DNA from: Candidatus Dormiibacterota bacterium
Lineage (GTDB): Bacteria; Chloroflexota; Dormibacteria; Aeolococcales; Bog-877
NCBI GenBank assembly: GCA_030038765.1
Contig: JASHRA010000038.1
Location: 1-13,229 of the forward strand
Reading direction: 5' to 3'
Length of the DNA: 13,229 bases
The notes under the pieces are model-generated. The model saw nothing but the letters and a program-made list of their open reading frames with translations. It ran no database searches and was not told the origin of the DNA. Both the position numbers and the translations under genes were made by a program. Of the stretch, positions 1 through 5,667 are shown one piece after another (within the stretch, counting starts at the first letter, position 1; every line of letters begins with the position of its first letter).

Positions 1-74
1 GTCGGGCAACGAGTGCTGGGGCCCCTGTGACATGCCTCAGTCTAGCCCGATCGGTGGCATGAGGGAGCTCCCGA

Positions 75-473
75 CTACTCCCCGCCTTCGTCGTGCTCTC
101 CGTCGGTGTCCACCTTCCACCGTTTGAGCACCTCACCGTCCGGACCATAGATCGTGAACTGCTCGGGCCTCGGGTTAGCACCGGTGCCTCGGCGGCGCTT
201 CTGTCTGTACCGCTCCAGAGCCCACAGCTTCACCTGGTGATAGATATCGTTCGTCACTGCGGTTAGGACCGTGCCTCCGACCGACGCACCAATGAAGATC
301 TCGACCGTCTCACTCCAGGACAGGCCCCGGCGCCCCGAAATGTAGTCGGTGATCTCAAGATCAACATCGGCGCCACCCGCGGCGAGACTGGACCGCAGGG
401 CACGCAAGACGGCGCGCCTCTCTGGACTGGTCACTTCGGATGGCCGTCCAGCCTTGATCACGAGCTGCGGCAT
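75..473 (-). CDS. Hypothetical protein, 132 aa, with one hydrophobic segment
   Basis: I do not recognise the family. The ORF opens with ATG and reads as ordinary protein. Its N-terminal third is charged and helical (about residues 17-45). A Gly/Val-rich hydrophobic stretch at about residues 56-75 could be a membrane segment. A basic run follows (KRRRG near 92-96), and the tail contains IYGPDGEVLKRWKVD (108-122) and ends in acidic residues. A single transmembrane helix with the basic side cytoplasmic is plausible but not certain. The gene is alone, and its other side is outside the window. Codon use is less GC-extreme than in the narG part, as in the other left-side genes. It could be a small membrane-anchored accessory protein; no role is assigned. 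Confidence 0.55.
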   Translation of the reverse strand: MPQLVIKAGRPSEVTSPERRAVLRALRSSLAAGGADVDLEITDYISGRRGLSWSETVEIFIGASVGGTVLTAVTNDIYHQVKLWALERYRQKRRRGTGANPRPEQFTIYGPDGEVLKRWKVDTDGEHDEGGE

Positions 474-775
474 AGCTCCTCCAATCGGTATCTCTACGGC
501 CGGAATTAGGCGTGCGCGGCACTTGCCGCACAGCGCGCCGCCCCCAAGCCTCAGCCATTATCGCACAAGCGTTCGGTGTGGCTCTCGCCCGGTATTAACT
601 CTCGCCGTAAACTGGCCGCTCGCTCCGGCCCGCCGGGCGGCTGGCCAGCCTAGCCTTGAGGCGCCGGAGGACCGCCTTCGCCACATCAGGCGGGTTACAG
701 ACTGCCCTCACCAGGGATTACAAGCCAGCCCCCAAGGGGTATCCCGGGCCGGTCCAAGGAAGTGGCTGAGAGAAC

Positions 776-806
776 CTTCAAACTACCCCACCACGGTAGT
801 TTGAAG
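776..806. repeat. Perfect 12-bp inverted repeat (hairpin 1)
   Basis: CTTCAAACTACC at 776-787 is perfectly complementary to GGTAGTTTGAAG at 795-806, with a 7-nt spacer (CCACCAC). This is long for chance in a non-coding stretch. Neither strand has a T-run after it, so a classical intrinsic terminator is not clearly supported. The right arm shares its last three bases with the next hairpin, so both cannot be fully formed at once. Confidence 0.7.
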
Positions 807-836
807 CCGAGTTTGAAGATTCCTCAAAATCGGCTT
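804..836. repeat. Interrupted 12-bp inverted repeat (hairpin 2)
   Basis: AAGCCGA (804-810) pairs with TCGGCTT (830-836). Inside it, after a G/A mismatch, TTTGA (812-816) pairs with TCAAA (824-828), leaving a 7-nt loop. The octamer GTTTGAAG occurs at 799-806 and again at 811-818, so the left arm of hairpin 1 could also pair with the second copy. It may be a bidirectional terminator for the possible leftward gene ending near 869, or a remnant of a mobile-element end. Confidence 0.6.
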
Positions 837-868
837 TCCCCTACCCTCTGAACTCATTTTCGGGCCCT

Positions 869-1351
869 TCAAGACCCCCGGCACCGACCTGGAGCAGCCG
901 CTGCGGCGCCATATTCGGCCACTCTGCACACTTCTGGGCGTGCCGGATCAGCGGATCGGCGGGGCCGCAGTCGCCGGGGCTGCCTAAGGTCGCTAAGGCG
1001 AGGAGCGGGCCGGCGACGGAGCTGTGGCCCAGCTGGCTGCCATGGCAGCGCAGGCGGCTGCGAATCGAGCCGCCGCCTTGGACCCGTCCGTCTGCAGTGG
1101 AGCTCCCACTCGGGGAGTGGTCGCCCAGCAGCCTGCCCCGCAGCGTGACCGGCAGCCACGAACAGATCGTCGACCCGGGTCAAGCTCTCAACTCGGTTGG
1201 CGCCACGAAGGGCGCGAGCGAACTCGCTCACGTGGATCCTGAAGCGTGGGCTCGTTGCGCGTAGCTGCGGGTGCCATGCCGTCACGAAGGGCGCCGCCTC
1301 GTGCGTGGGCCACTCAGAGAGGAACGCCAGAGCGGAGAAGAGCCTCTCCAC
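869..1351 (-). pseudogene. Possible degraded gene of unknown family
   Basis: From a GTG at 1351 the frame encodes about 80 residues of natural composition (for example VERLFSALAFLSEWPTHEAA and RFRIHVSEFARALRGANRV). The remainder turns into Arg/Pro-rich sequence typical of a wrong frame. Near 1090 another minus-strand frame becomes protein-like (TDGSKAAARFAAACAAMAAS) and stops at 993-995. That suggests a single-base frameshift and a true end near 993. I do not recognise a domain. It could be a decayed gene, or simply a long chance ORF in GC-rich DNA; I lean weakly towards a remnant. Confidence 0.25.
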
Positions 1352-1581
1352 GTCGACCGCCGGTCTGGGTGGCTCTGCTCGTCCACTCGAGGGGCCCTTC
1401 TAAGCGACCCTGTAGTCGACGTCCCCGTCTTCCCTGAGGACTACCCGGATCTGGTGGGGTCTACCAACCACCGGAACCTCCGCCGAGCCCGCTGTGCCCC
1501 GGACCCTCCGCATCTCTTCGCCATCGCTCGATCCTGCCGGCGAATGGGGTCGTCCACAGGTGCCCGTGTGCCCCACATGCC
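1352..1581. other. Gap without a supported gene
   Basis: Several overlapping open frames run through here on both strands. None has a ribosome-binding site, recognisable domain or protein-like composition. I see no RNA gene, repeat array or clear terminator. Confidence 0.45.
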
Positions 1582-2061
1582 TCAGCTAGATACAGTGACC
1601 CGTACGGCCCAGCAGAGCCCCCGTCTATTCGGGTGCTCACATGCGTTCCCATCCGACCATATGATGGCGTCACCCTTCATCCGGGCCCGGAAGTAGTACA
1701 CCTCGGAGCGGAGGCTTAGGAAACGAACGACATCTGAGTCAGAGCTGCTCAACGGGAAACTGTCCGCTGGATCGACGGTCCCCTTATCAGGGTACCCGAT
1801 CGCGAAGTAGGCTCCCCTAGGAATTCGCACTGCTGCACCGGAATTCCCACCGAGCTGTCCGTCACAGCATCCCAGGTAGTACGTGTTGCCTGTTGATGTG
1901 CGCATCCACATAAGCGCTACACCATTGACCCCGACCGGGGGAGGAGCCGAAATGGTGTGAAACGTAGACGTGGACACTTGGCAAGCAGTCACGGCCAAGC
2001 TACCGCAGAGAGCTAGACTGGCCGCGACGCGCCAGATGCGCCTTTCATTCACCCAGGCCAT
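1582..2061 (-). CDS. Hypothetical secreted lipoprotein, 159 aa
   Basis: The protein starts with a basic n-region (NERRIWR), followed by a hydrophobic core (about residues 11-23) and the lipobox VTAC. Cys27 would be the lipidated first residue of the mature protein, anchored on the outer face of the cytoplasmic membrane. The mature part of about 133 residues has paired cysteines (CC in YYLGCCDG, CEHPNRRGLC near the end) and many Ser, Gly and aromatic residues. That suggests a small beta-rich extracytoplasmic domain with possible disulfides. No family is recognised. The ATG was chosen because the signal sequence begins directly after it. The gene is divergent from the VOC gene at 2160 across a 98-bp spacer. 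Codon use is less GC-rich than in the narG part. Confidence 0.7.
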   Translation of the reverse strand: MAWVNERRIWRVAASLALCGSLAVTACQVSTSTFHTISAPPPVGVNGVALMWMRTSTGNTYYLGCCDGQLGGNSGAAVRIPRGAYFAIGYPDKGTVDPADSFPLSSSDSDVVRFLSLRSEVYYFRARMKGDAIIWSDGNACEHPNRRGLCWAVRVTVSS

Positions 2062-2159
2062 TGTCGGACTCTAGCAGGTAACGTAGCTAACGTCAAAGGA
2101 CTGTCCCGAGCCGAGTGAGCACAGAGTCTAGGAAACGCTGATCGAAAGGAGGAACCAAG
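2062..2159. promoter_or_regulatory. Divergent spacer with TAACGT direct repeat and strong SD
   Basis: This spacer must hold promoters for both the lipoprotein gene and the VOC gene. TAACGT occurs twice in the same orientation at 2079-2084 and 2088-2093 (9-nt period), a possible small operator. AAAGGAGG at 2145-2152 is a near-perfect Shine-Dalgarno 7 nt before the VOC ATG. No convincing -10/-35 pair is visible. Confidence 0.35.
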
Positions 2160-2552
2160 ATGATGACGACCAGAGTCCACAGTTTTTCGATCCGTGTAGC
2201 TAACCAGGATCGAGCGCTAGCGTTCTACACAGAGGTGCTTGGTTTCGTGTTGCGCGCGGACATTGAAGTATGGCCCGGTGCAAGGTTCGTTGAGGTAGTG
2301 CCGCCCGGGTCAACCGTCGGTCTGGTGCTGTTGCCTCCGGACAGCGAGATCCCGATGGCGGTCCGAATGGGCACGGACAACGCCCAGATCGCACACGAAC
2401 GACTGCGCCTGACAGGTGCGACGCTACATAACGACGACGTCGTGCTCATCGAGGGTTCACCTCCGATGTTCTTCTTTGCTGATCCCGACGGCAACGGACT
2501 CGTCTATCTGGAAGAAGAGTCGGTGTCGGAGTCGGAGAGTTCCAGCAGCTGA
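2160..2552 (+). CDS. VOC (glyoxalase/bleomycin-resistance fold) family protein
   Basis: This is a 130-residue single-module vicinal oxygen chelate protein. The N-terminal half has HSFSIRVANQDRALAFYTEV (7-26), the usual beta-alpha start with a His metal-ligand position (His7). The C-terminal half ends with FFFADPDGNGLVYLEEE (104-120), the family's DPDGN turn and final Glu ligand (about 118). His79 is another possible ligand. Such proteins act as dimeric metal-dependent lyases, dioxygenases or drug-binding proteins, and the substrate cannot be read from sequence. The tail after residue 120 is an unusual Ser/Glu run. The start is fixed by AAAGGAGG seven bases upstream; a second ATG follows directly. 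The gene stands alone, 160 bp before the insertion sequence. Confidence 0.88.
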   Translation: MMTTRVHSFSIRVANQDRALAFYTEVLGFVLRADIEVWPGARFVEVVPPGSTVGLVLLPPDSEIPMAVRMGTDNAQIAHERLRLTGATLHNDDVVLIEGSPPMFFFADPDGNGLVYLEEESVSESESSSS

Positions 2553-2709
2553 GGAACCAGTCACGACACAGGGCGCGCGTCGCGTCAGTCTCCGGGTGGT
2601 TCACACCTCCCGTTGGCATCCTTGACGTGCCGCGTTGCAAGCGGGCACCGGCGCGTCTACCGCCCCGCGCAACTCGGCGCCGGTCGCGCACTCAGGATCA
2701 GTCTGCCGC

Positions 2710-3642
2710 CTAGGTGTACTTCCCACAGAGGTTGTTGACGCGGGTCACGGGAGCGAGGCCGCCGAGGGCGGTGTGGGCGCGGTGGTAGTTGTAGCGGTGT
2801 AGCCAGTCCTGCAGCTGGTCCAACCAGGCCTCGTTGCTGAGGTAGGGACGGACGCAGGCCACTCCTCCAGCAGGGTCTGGTTGAAGCGCTCCACCTTGCC
2901 GTTCAGCCGGGGATGGTGGGTGGGAGTGAAGAGCTGGCGGCAGCAGATCTCTTTGAGGGTTGCCTGGAAGATCCGGCTCTGGCGGTAGGCCTTGGCGTTG
3001 TCGGTCATCACCGCCTCCACCCGGATCCCGTGCCGGGCGTAGAACTCCTGGGCCCGGTGCAGGAAGGCGGCAAAGGTGCGTTGCCTTCTCGTCCCGCTGC
3101 GCCTCCACGTAGGCCAGCCGGCTATGGTCGTCCACGGCGCAGTGCAGGTAGTCGTAGCCCGTTCCCCGGTGGTAGAGCACCACCCCCCGGCCCCAGGCCC
3201 GGTGCCCTCCGCCGGGCTGGATCCGCCCCAGCTTCTTCACGTCCAGGTGCACCAGCTCCCCCGCCCGCTCCCGCTCGTAGCGGCGGATCACCCTCCCCGT
3301 GGGCCGGTCCAGCAGGTCCAGCCGCCCCAGCCCGTGCCGCAGCAGCATCCGGTAGCAGGTGCTCCAGGGGTGGCTGGTCAGGGCCGCGATCCTGTGCGGC
3401 CCCAGCTTGCGCTGCTGGCGCAGCCGGCAGATCCGCTCCTCCGTCCCCCAAGGAGAGCCGCCGCCGGCTCCGAAGTGGCCTGGAGCTGCGGTCCCGCAGC
3501 CCCTCACTTCCCTCCTCCTCCCACCGCCGCAGCCAGCGGTACACCGTCTCCCTAGAGACCCCCGCCGCCGCCGCCGTCCACCCCTCCCGCCGGACCGCCA
3601 GCCCTACTCGGTCAGCCGCGCTCTCGGCCTAGCACTCCCCAC
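2710..3642 (-). pseudogene. IS481-family DDE transposase, frameshifted
   Basis: Joined across frames, this gives about 310 residues, the normal IS481 length. It has an N-terminal helix-turn-helix (VSRETVYRWLRRWEEEG), the GLRDRSSRP linker, and an rve/DDE catalytic core. The catalytic residues are in HLDVKKLG, MTDNAKAY and NGKVERFNQTL. The likely start is GTG at 3642 after GGAGGGG. Frame changes are visible at four places. One is near 3610 after ARLTE. One is an extra base in the C-run at 3445-3449. One is an extra base near 3079 (after DEKAT). One is a missing base near 2860 (after LLEEW, before CVRPYLSNEA). All three catalytic residues survive, so decay is recent, or some indels are sequencing errors. 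Two of the four lie in short homopolymers. Confidence 0.88.
2715..2738. repeat. Left terminal inverted repeat of the IS
   Basis: This end covers the last codons of the transposase (minus strand, ending NNLCGKYT). It matches the right end in 22 of 24 positions. The transposase stop codon TAG is completed by flanking bases just outside the TGT. Confidence 0.82.
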
Positions 3643-3698
3643 GAGGGCCCCTCCACGATCTGGATAGCAGTACCCGAACCGTGGTCAGCGGGCCCTCG
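3642..3698 (-). promoter_or_regulatory. Inverted repeat that could block read-through translation of the transposase
   Basis: CGAGGGCCC (3642-3650) is perfectly complementary to GGGCCCTCG (3690-3698) with a 39-nt loop. On the minus strand the downstream arm covers the second half of the Shine-Dalgarno GGAGGGG and the first base of the GTG start. Transcripts entering from outside would carry both arms. A candidate internal promoter (CTGACC at plus 3683-3688, 16 nt, TATCCA at 3661-3666) would start after the first arm. This layout resembles the protection of IS10 and IS50 transposase genes from outside transcription; the role here is inferred. Confidence 0.45.
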
Positions 3699-3703
3699 CT
3701 CTT

Positions 3704-3727
3704 TCAACAACGTCTGTGGGAACTACA
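3704..3727. repeat. Right terminal inverted repeat of the IS
   Basis: TCAACAACGTCTGTGGG followed by AACTACA is the inverted counterpart of 2715-2738. Because the other end overlaps the transposase tail, this end also reads NNVCGNYT-stop on the plus strand. Upstream of it that frame is not transposase-like, so I do not call a second element. Confidence 0.82.
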
Positions 3728-3765
3728 CGTAGGACTCAGAGAGGGAACCCCGGTGCGACCGACGG

Positions 3766-4215
3766 TCACCGCGGTGGTGCGGTTCGCCTAGGTCCCGTGC
3801 CACTTCGCAGCCTCGCGTATCCGGTGATGCTGAGCACAGCCAGCCAACTCCACAGGACCGCGCAGCCACCGAAGATCGCGATGGCACCGTGCCAGTACAG
3901 CCCGCCGGCATTGGTTGCGAGCGCCACGACCCAGAGGAAGCTCAGCCCGGCCGGCCAGATGGCCACGTGGCTCGGGGTTTCTCGCGGGCGGGGCCGCAAT
4001 TTCCGCCCCAGGGATCCGAGTGAGAGGAGCACCACGGTCACCACCCAGCCGACGAAGACCGCCAGAAGGACTGCAGCCAGACCGTCGGTCGGGGCCTGTC
4101 GCGTGGGAGCTCCGGCCGCAACGATCAGGCCGGGGGCACCGGTGCAGATCGAAATCCCGCCGCCTACGGCCACCGGCCCGAGCCATCGTCTCTGATCCCG
4201 TCCGGGCTCGCGCAT
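3766..4215 (-). CDS. Hypothetical integral membrane protein, four predicted helices
   Basis: The protein has 149 residues with four hydrophobic segments at about 12-36, 46-67, 84-107 and 109-132. Basic loops (GRKLRPRPR at 70-78 and RLRSGTGPRR at 135-144) suggest both termini and the middle loop face the cytoplasm. I recognise no conserved catalytic motif or family. The ATG at 4215 places a short basic stretch before the first helix, a normal arrangement. A longer ORF in another frame on the same strand (3788-4270) is Arg-rich and not membrane-like, so I take it as a shadow. The gene ends 38 bp before the IS right end and was not interrupted by it. No partner gene is obvious. Confidence 0.65.
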   Translation of the reverse strand: MREPGRDQRRWLGPVAVGGGISICTGAPGLIVAAGAPTRQAPTDGLAAVLLAVFVGWVVTVVLLSLGSLGRKLRPRPRETPSHVAIWPAGLSFLWVVALATNAGGLYWHGAIAIFGGCAVLWSWLAVLSITGYARLRSGTGPRRTAPPR

Positions 4216-4543
4216 CGGTGCGAAGGCTATGGCGGCGGGGACGATCAGTCAACTCGACCGGCGGCGGCATACGGGCTGCGACCGCTTACCGCCGCCTATC
4301 GCCGCGTTCACCCGAGCTGACGCTGCGGAGCCGGCTGACCGGCGAGCGGGCCGGATTCACCCCACGGGATGAGAGCCACCTCGCGTCGCCCTGCAGCTGG
4401 TCCTACGTCCGGCGGCGGGGGGACGCAGACGCCGCCGACCAGGCCGGGCGCCGTCTGCGTGCCGGCTCTGCTGGCCCCGGGCCCCGCACGCCGGAGACTC
4501 GACAGCGACGTACTGTCCCCCTCCGCTTCGTCCGGACCCTGCC
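4216..4543. other. Stretch without a supported gene
   Basis: This GC-rich interval lies between the leftward membrane-protein gene and the rightward zinc-ribbon gene. Open frames on both strands are Arg/Pro/Gly-rich and lack domains. It should hold both promoters, but no clear hexamer pair is visible. Confidence 0.4.
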
Positions 4544-4780
4544 ATGCTTGCCAGGACGGGCCCGTCCACAGCGCCCGCCGGAGGGCAGTCCAGCTTGACC
4601 GACGATGGTGTGTCACCAGCGAGGCGAGGAGAGGGGGAGGGCCTCGGGCAGGTCGAGCCCCCGGGAGGCGACCCCGCCTGCTGGGCGCACCTGGTGTGCC
4701 CGGCCTGTGGCGCCCTGCTGAGCGAGCGGCACAGTCCGACATGCCCGGCGGCGGAGGCCCCGCCGCGTGACACTGCCTGA
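4544..4780 (+). CDS. Small zinc-ribbon-like protein, up to 78 aa
   Basis: The C-terminal half contains CWAHLVCPACGALLSERHSP followed by TCP. The CPxC knuckle with a downstream His/Cys pair is a probable zinc-binding ribbon of the kind found in short actinobacterial hypothetical proteins. The N-terminal half is low-complexity. The start is uncertain. ATG 4544 gives 78 residues, while TTG 4595, preceded by GGAGGG about 10 nt upstream, gives MTDDGVSPARR and 61 residues, which looks more natural. The gene lies about 190 bp before the promoter of the DUF59 gene in the same direction, so it may have its own transcript. No function is assigned; zinc binding is inferred from the motif. Confidence 0.5.
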   Translation: MLARTGPSTAPAGGQSSLTDDGVSPARRGEGEGLGQVEPPGGDPACWAHLVCPACGALLSERHSPTCPAAEAPPRDTA

Positions 4781-4932
4781 GATCCGCCAACACATCTCGA
4801 GGCCGGGCGGCCGGCGCCGTGGCCCCGGCTGCGGGGTGCCGCCGTCTGGCCGCACCCTGGCACACGCCTGACCGAGGCCGCTCTGCGTCCGGCCGTGACG
4901 GCTCGGCCACGATCGTCGGCGTTGGACTCCCA

Positions 4933-4970
4933 ACTTTAACACGAGCGTAATCGTCTATAATCTCGACGTG
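4933..4970 (+). promoter_or_regulatory. TATAAT promoter placed for a leaderless GTG start
   Basis: A perfect TATAAT lies at 4956-4961 in a short AT-rich island within GC-rich DNA. A weak -35 (ACTTTA, 4933-4938) stands 17 nt upstream. The GTG at 4968 follows six bases after the -10, so transcription should begin at or next to the start codon. On the minus strand GATTA repeats with a 10-nt period across this site, which could be an operator. Confidence 0.6.
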
Positions 4971-5420
4971 GTCAGGTTCACAGCTGGTGGTGGTGCCGCC
5001 CCCTCTCAGGACGTCGGTGACCGCTCCGATTCGAGGCACCCGGCTCCGCTCACGAGCGAGGCTGGCGAGAGGAGCAGCGGGGCAGCGACTCACACGGCCG
5101 CGCTGCCGCAGCTCGCGGACCGGTCCCTGGAGAGCGAGGCCTGGCAGCGCCTGATCGAGGTCTACGACCCGGAGCTGGGCATCGACGTGGTCAACCTGGG
5201 GCTGGTCTACGGGCTACGGGCCGAGGACGGGGTGCTCCGCGTGGCCATGACCCTCACCACCCCCGGCTGCCCGATGGGCGGGAGCATCCCGGACCAGGTC
5301 CGGTTCGTGCTGGACACGATCCCAGGAGTGCGGGGGACGGAAATCGATCTGGTCTGGGAGCCACCCTGGGAACCGGAGATGATGTCCGCCGCGGCCAGGC
5401 AGGCACTGGGATGGCTCTGA
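4968..5420 (+). CDS. MIP18/DUF59 family protein (SufT/PaaD-like)
   Basis: The domain spans about residues 55-150 of 150. Signatures are EVYDPELGIDVVNLGLVY (64-81), TLTTPGCPMGG (95-105) with the conserved Cys101, and WEPPWEPEMMS (130-140). DUF59 proteins (SufT, PaaD, eukaryotic MIP18/CIA2) act in the cytoplasm in maturation of Fe-S clusters on client enzymes. Residues 1-50 form a Ser/Ala/Gly-rich extension. No other ATG, GTG or TTG lies in frame before the domain, so GTG 4968 is the likely start, directly at the predicted transcription start. It heads the cluster, and the DUF2249 gene follows after 10 bp. The nearby Rieske, ferredoxin and nitrate reductase are plausible Fe-S clients. Which pathway it serves is inference. 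Confidence 0.88.
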   Translation: MVRFTAGGGAAPSQDVGDRSDSRHPAPLTSEAGERSSGAATHTAALPQLADRSLESEAWQRLIEVYDPELGIDVVNLGLVYGLRAEDGVLRVAMTLTTPGCPMGGSIPDQVRFVLDTIPGVRGTEIDLVWEPPWEPEMMSAAARQALGWL

Positions 5421-5430
5421 GGTCCCGGCG

Positions 5431-5667
5431 GTGACCCGTCTCGATGTTCGCCCGCTGATGGCCAGGGGGGACGATCCCTTCGCCGTCATCATGGCCACCG
5501 TCGCCCAGCTGGGTCCGTCCGACGTGTTCGAGCTGACGGCGCCGCTGGAGCCGGTGCCTCTCTACTCCGTCCTCCAGGCTCAGGGATTCGACCACCAGAC
5601 GGAGGACCTCGGCGGGGGCGACTATCGGGTCCTCTTCTCCCGACGCGGGCCTGACGCGGATGGCTGA
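5431..5667 (+). CDS. DUF2249 domain protein (TusA/SirA-like fold)
   Basis: The 78 residues hold one DUF2249 module: LDVRPLMARGDDPFAVIMAT (4-23), the central DVFELTAPLEPVPLYSVLQA (31-50) with its typical xPVPLY motif, and a final beta strand DYRVLFSRRG. DUF2249 belongs to the SirA/TusA-like superfamily but lacks the CPxP sulfur-carrier cysteine. This protein has no Cys at all, so sulfur transfer by persulfide is unlikely. The domain is often found with hemerythrins and denitrification genes; its biochemical role is unknown. The GTG start is 10 bp after the DUF59 stop. The 3' end overlaps the next gene by 8 bp, suggesting coupled translation. A second DUF2249 copy is fused to OsmC two genes on. 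Confidence 0.8.
   Translation: MTRLDVRPLMARGDDPFAVIMATVAQLGPSDVFELTAPLEPVPLYSVLQAQGFDHQTEDLGGGDYRVLFSRRGPDADG

Larger units (their letters stand above)
474..868. other. Stretch without a supported gene
   Basis: Open frames here lack protein-like composition. The first part should contain the promoter of the leftward gene ending at 75, but I see no convincing hexamers. An imperfect GC-rich palindrome lies near 512-531 (GTGCGCGGCA then TGCCGCAC). The only strong structure is the double hairpin at 776-836. Confidence 0.5.
2715..3727. mobile_element. IS481-family insertion sequence, 1013 bp, with inverted repeats
   Basis: The element is bounded by inverted ends that both begin 5'-TGT. The left end is TGTACTTCCCACAGAGG (from 2715). 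The reverse complement of the right end is TGTAGTTCCCACAGACG (to 3727), and similarity continues through GTTGTTGA, giving 22 of 24 matches. Flanking hexamers CCTAGG (2709-2714) and CGTAGG (3728-3733) differ by one base and may be a target duplication. CCTAGG is palindromic, so they can equally be read as an outward extension of the inverted repeat. A 0.95-1.3 kb size, TGT ends and one DDE transposase gene fit the IS481 family. The transposase is broken, so the copy is probably not autonomous. It lies 38 bp beyond the 3' end of the membrane-protein gene. Confidence 0.85.

Noticed and set aside
1202..1294. Repeat CACGAAGGGCGC near 1202 and 1283
   Set aside because: A single 12-bp match in GC-rich DNA with no further similarity; not enough for a repeat unit.
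30..1585. 11-bp direct repeat ACATGCCTCAG at 30-40 and 1575-1585
   Set aside because: A pair of identical 11-mers is expected by chance in 13 kb, and the flanks do not align.
3704..3733. NNVCGNYT-stop on the plus strand as the tail of a second IS481 transposase
   Set aside because: It is fully explained as the inverted-repeat copy of the transposase end; upstream codons in that frame do not match.
4308..5093. 261-codon minus-strand ORF
   Set aside because: It crosses the TATAAT promoter and the zinc-ribbon and DUF59 genes, and its translation is Pro/Arg/Gly-rich without a domain. It is a GC-driven shadow frame.
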